Source: Sandaracinaceae bacterium (lineage in GTDB: Bacteria; Myxococcota_A; Polyangia; Polyangiales; Houyiibacteriaceae). From it: 9,012 bases of DNA. Shown here in pieces: positions 7,351 to 9,012 of this stretch. Under the pieces are notes generated by a model. The model was not told where the DNA came from. It searched no databases and saw only the letters and a list, made by a program, of their open reading frames with translations. Numbering within the stretch: the first letter of the stretch is position 1; each line of letters begins with the position of its first letter. Made by a program: the position numbers and the translations under genes. Location of the stretch: assembly GCA_012514415.1 (NCBI GenBank), contig JAAZAH010000118.1, positions 1 to 9,012 of the forward strand. Direction: 5' to 3'.

Positions 7351-8355
7351 AGCGGGATCCGGAATCACGCAGAGCGCGCCCGTCGAATAAGCGAACCCTC
7401 CCCGACGATCTCTCACCGTGAAGAGAAAGCGCGCAAGCTCGCCTGACGGATCGACCGCCTCATCTTCGTCCGAAGAGTCTGGGGCCTCCCAGCGCATCTC
7501 GAGATCGTCATCCCCAAGCTCGAGATACGCGTAGGTGCCGATCACACGCCCATGCGTCGCGTATCTTCCAAGTTGAAGCTCCTCGGTCGCGCTCTCCGTT
7601 CGCTCTGTTTGCGGATTGAAGCGCTCGATCGTCTCGTGGGATGAAGGATCACCTCTCAGGATGAAGATCCGCTCCTCGCCATCGGCGATCACCTCGCGCG
7701 CGATGCCCTTGCCGCGGCATCCGAGCGTCGGCTCATCGGGTGAGGCGAGCGACTCGAACGCCTCGCCCTCAAAGAGGACCTCGAGTGGAAGAGGATGGCG
7801 GTTCGGGAACGCTTCGTCTTCGAAGGGGATCTCGATGGTAAAGAGCGCGCCGAGGAGCTCGGGATCTTCACAGAGGTCGAGCCCCTCCGGAGGTTCTCCG
7901 CCTGAAAAGAGCGCCTCAAATTTCGCGAGATCGAGCGCGCCACCAAAACACACGGCGCCGCTGAGCAGGATGCCTCGCGAAGATGCAACGGCCTCACCCG
8001 TTGGAACCTCGAGCGGGACGCGGATTGGAGAACGCTCCGAGGAGCGCGTCACAGTGGCAAAAGGCGGTCCCGCGCAAAACGGCGCGCCGAAATTTATCGG
8101 TGCGGGCGGACAGGCGATCATCAATAGATCGACCGGGATCCTTGGTCCCGGTTCACCGATGACGATTTCGACCGACCCGGTTTCACCAGGGATGGGGTTG
8201 GCGCGGGCCGGCTCGGCATCCGCTGAATAAAACACGCCGAGCACGCGCGGCTTATCGATCTCGCTCGCGGGTGGGATCTCGGGACCGCAGCCCCAGAAGA
8301 AAAGGCCGAGCGCGACAAAAAAGAGGAGCGAATGTCGACGCATTTGAGCGCTCAT
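7342..8355 (-). CDS. Lipoprotein coupled to TonB-dependent receptor
   Basis: This 337-residue predicted lipoprotein has the signal MSAQMRRHS, then a Leu/Phe/Val stretch and a slightly unusual lipobox FWGC (Cys 23). The mature part begins with PEIPPASEIDKPRVLGVFYS, the 'KPRVLxV' opening found in many myxobacterial lipoproteins, followed by a Pro-Gly-Glu phrase (PIPGETGSVEIV) and an Ig-like beta-rich body. Cys occur at spaced positions (about 82, 94, 135, 162, 213 and 330), fit for disulfides. There is an acidic patch DSSDEDEAVD near residue 295, and the end has a beta-type phrase (LFTVRDRRGGFAYSTGALCVI). No enzyme motif is visible. The start overlaps the receptor stop as ATGA (8352-8355), and GAGGAG lies 7 nt upstream, so 8355 is a firm start. 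Its place suggests a surface or periplasmic partner of the receptor, perhaps in substrate capture (inference). Confidence 0.88.
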   Translation of the reverse strand: MSAQMRRHSLLFFVALGLFFWGCGPEIPPASEIDKPRVLGVFYSADAEPARANPIPGETGSVEIVIGEPGPRIPVDLLMIACPPAPINFGAPFCAGPPFATVTRSSERSPIRVPLEVPTGEAVASSRGILLSGAVCFGGALDLAKFEALFSGGEPPEGLDLCEDPELLGALFTIEIPFEDEAFPNRHPLPLEVLFEGEAFESLASPDEPTLGCRGKGIAREVIADGEERIFILRGDPSSHETIERFNPQTERTESATEELQLGRYATHGRVIGTYAYLELGDDDLEMRWEAPDSSDEDEAVDPSGELARFLFTVRDRRGGFAYSTGALCVIPDPASE

Positions 8356-9012
8356 TTGAACTCTCCTCGAATGCCGAGCGCCGGAATGATGGGGAGCCCC
8401 TCAAGCTTTTCGGCGCGAGAATAATCGTAGTTGTAAATCAACCCCTCTTGATTGCGCGCGTAGTACGCATTCTGAAGGTCGAGGAAGAAAGCGAGCTGGG
8501 CGCGCTTGAAGAACCATTCTTTTTCGACCCGTACATCGAAGCGATGAAAGAGGGGATTGCGCTCGGAGTTCACGCGGCCATTGATTGGAATGTAGGTATC
8601 GGTCGAGGCGTCGTAAATCGCGCCGATGATCGGCGTCGTCGGATTGCCGCTCACAAGGCGGAGCGTACCGCCAAGCGACCAATTGCGCGGGAAGCGATAA
8701 CTAAAGAGCGCGGTGAAAATATGGGGCTGGTCGAAATCGAAGAGGCGATAGGTGGCCCCATCGCGATCGAGGCGCTCGCTTTTGCTGAGGGTATAGCTCA
8801 GGTAACCGAAGTAGTTCCTGCCTCGAGGCTCGATGCGTCCCGAGAGCTCAAGGCCGTAGATCCTCCCCTCGCCTTCGTTCGTGAAGAAGGGTGGGAGCCC
8901 GTTCTCGGTGCTCACCGGTCGATTCCAGAGCTTTTTATAGAAGCCTTCGAGGCCGACGGCGATTCCGCTCGCGATCTCATAATCGCCCCCCGCCGAGACG
9001 TGCACCGAGCGC
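8352..9012 (-). CDS. TonB-dependent receptor, C-terminal part of beta barrel
   Basis: The frame is open to the right edge of the window, so only the last 219 or so residues are present; a GTG at 9005 is internal. The sequence has the alternating pattern of outer-membrane strands and receptor phrases: GLEGFYKKLWNRP, GRIYGLELSGR, YFGYLSYTLSKSER, FDFDQPHIFTALFSYRFP, W-S-L-G-G-T-LRLVSGNP, RFDVRVEKEWFF, LAFFLDLQNAYYARNQEG and the final PALGIRGEFK. TonB-dependent receptors import siderophores, vitamins, sugars or peptides across the outer membrane; the plug, TonB box and ligand class are outside the window. The protein ends Phe-Lys rather than in the terminal Phe typical for barrel insertion, so the aromatic is one place in. 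The stop overlaps the start of the lipoprotein gene (ATGA), which implies co-translation. Confidence 0.93.
   Translation of the reverse strand, partial: RSVHVSAGGDYEIASGIAVGLEGFYKKLWNRPVSTENGLPPFFTNEGEGRIYGLELSGRIEPRGRNYFGYLSYTLSKSERLDRDGATYRLFDFDQPHIFTALFSYRFPRNWSLGGTLRLVSGNPTTPIIGAIYDASTDTYIPINGRVNSERNPLFHRFDVRVEKEWFFKRAQLAFFLDLQNAYYARNQEGLIYNYDYSRAEKLEGLPIIPALGIRGEFK

Overview
This is a GC-rich bacterial chromosome segment with no rRNA, tRNA, CRISPR or transposase that I can see. Its protein types point to a Myxococcota/Bradymonadota-like (formerly deltaproteobacterial) genome. They are a transmembrane PEGA-tailed Ser/Thr kinase, Cys-rich and acidic-linker lipoproteins, a GLUG-repeat surface protein, and a TonB-dependent receptor followed by a lipoprotein. 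The lineage is an inference from gene content only.

Layout from left to right. (1) 1-345 (+) is the C-terminal end of a GLUG-motif surface protein. It converges on a Cys-rich lipoprotein gene at 618-1847 (-), and a perfect 18-bp hairpin at 508-553 lies between them, able to terminate both. (2) 1848-2238 is a divergent intergenic region with a sigma-54-like sequence at its right end. It is followed by a small exported protein (2239-2685, +) with a clear intrinsic terminator. (3) 2770-4199 (+) holds two genes joined by an ATGA overlap: an acidic protein I do not recognise, and a membrane protein resembling Lgt (prolipoprotein diacylglyceryl transferase) but apparently without its catalytic motifs. 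(4) 6543-4247 (-) is a two-gene unit, also joined by ATGA: a PknB-type kinase with one membrane segment and a PEGA domain, then an exported protein with three LysM domains and a TPR-like C-terminus. (5) 6748-7350 (+) is a complete DUF924 family protein. (6) 9012-7342 (-) is the C-terminal end of a TonB-dependent receptor, joined by ATGA to a lipoprotein gene. That lipoprotein gene overlaps the DUF924 gene tail to tail by 9 bp.

The common theme is the cell envelope: surface adhesin-like and Cys-rich proteins, an Lgt-like membrane protein, a kinase coupled to a peptidoglycan-binding protein, and an outer-membrane receptor coupled to a lipoprotein. I found no defence system, mobile element or clearly new multi-gene machine. 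The items most worth following up are the degenerate Lgt-like pair, the thrombospondin-1-like domain in the Cys-rich lipoprotein, and the kinase/LysM pair.
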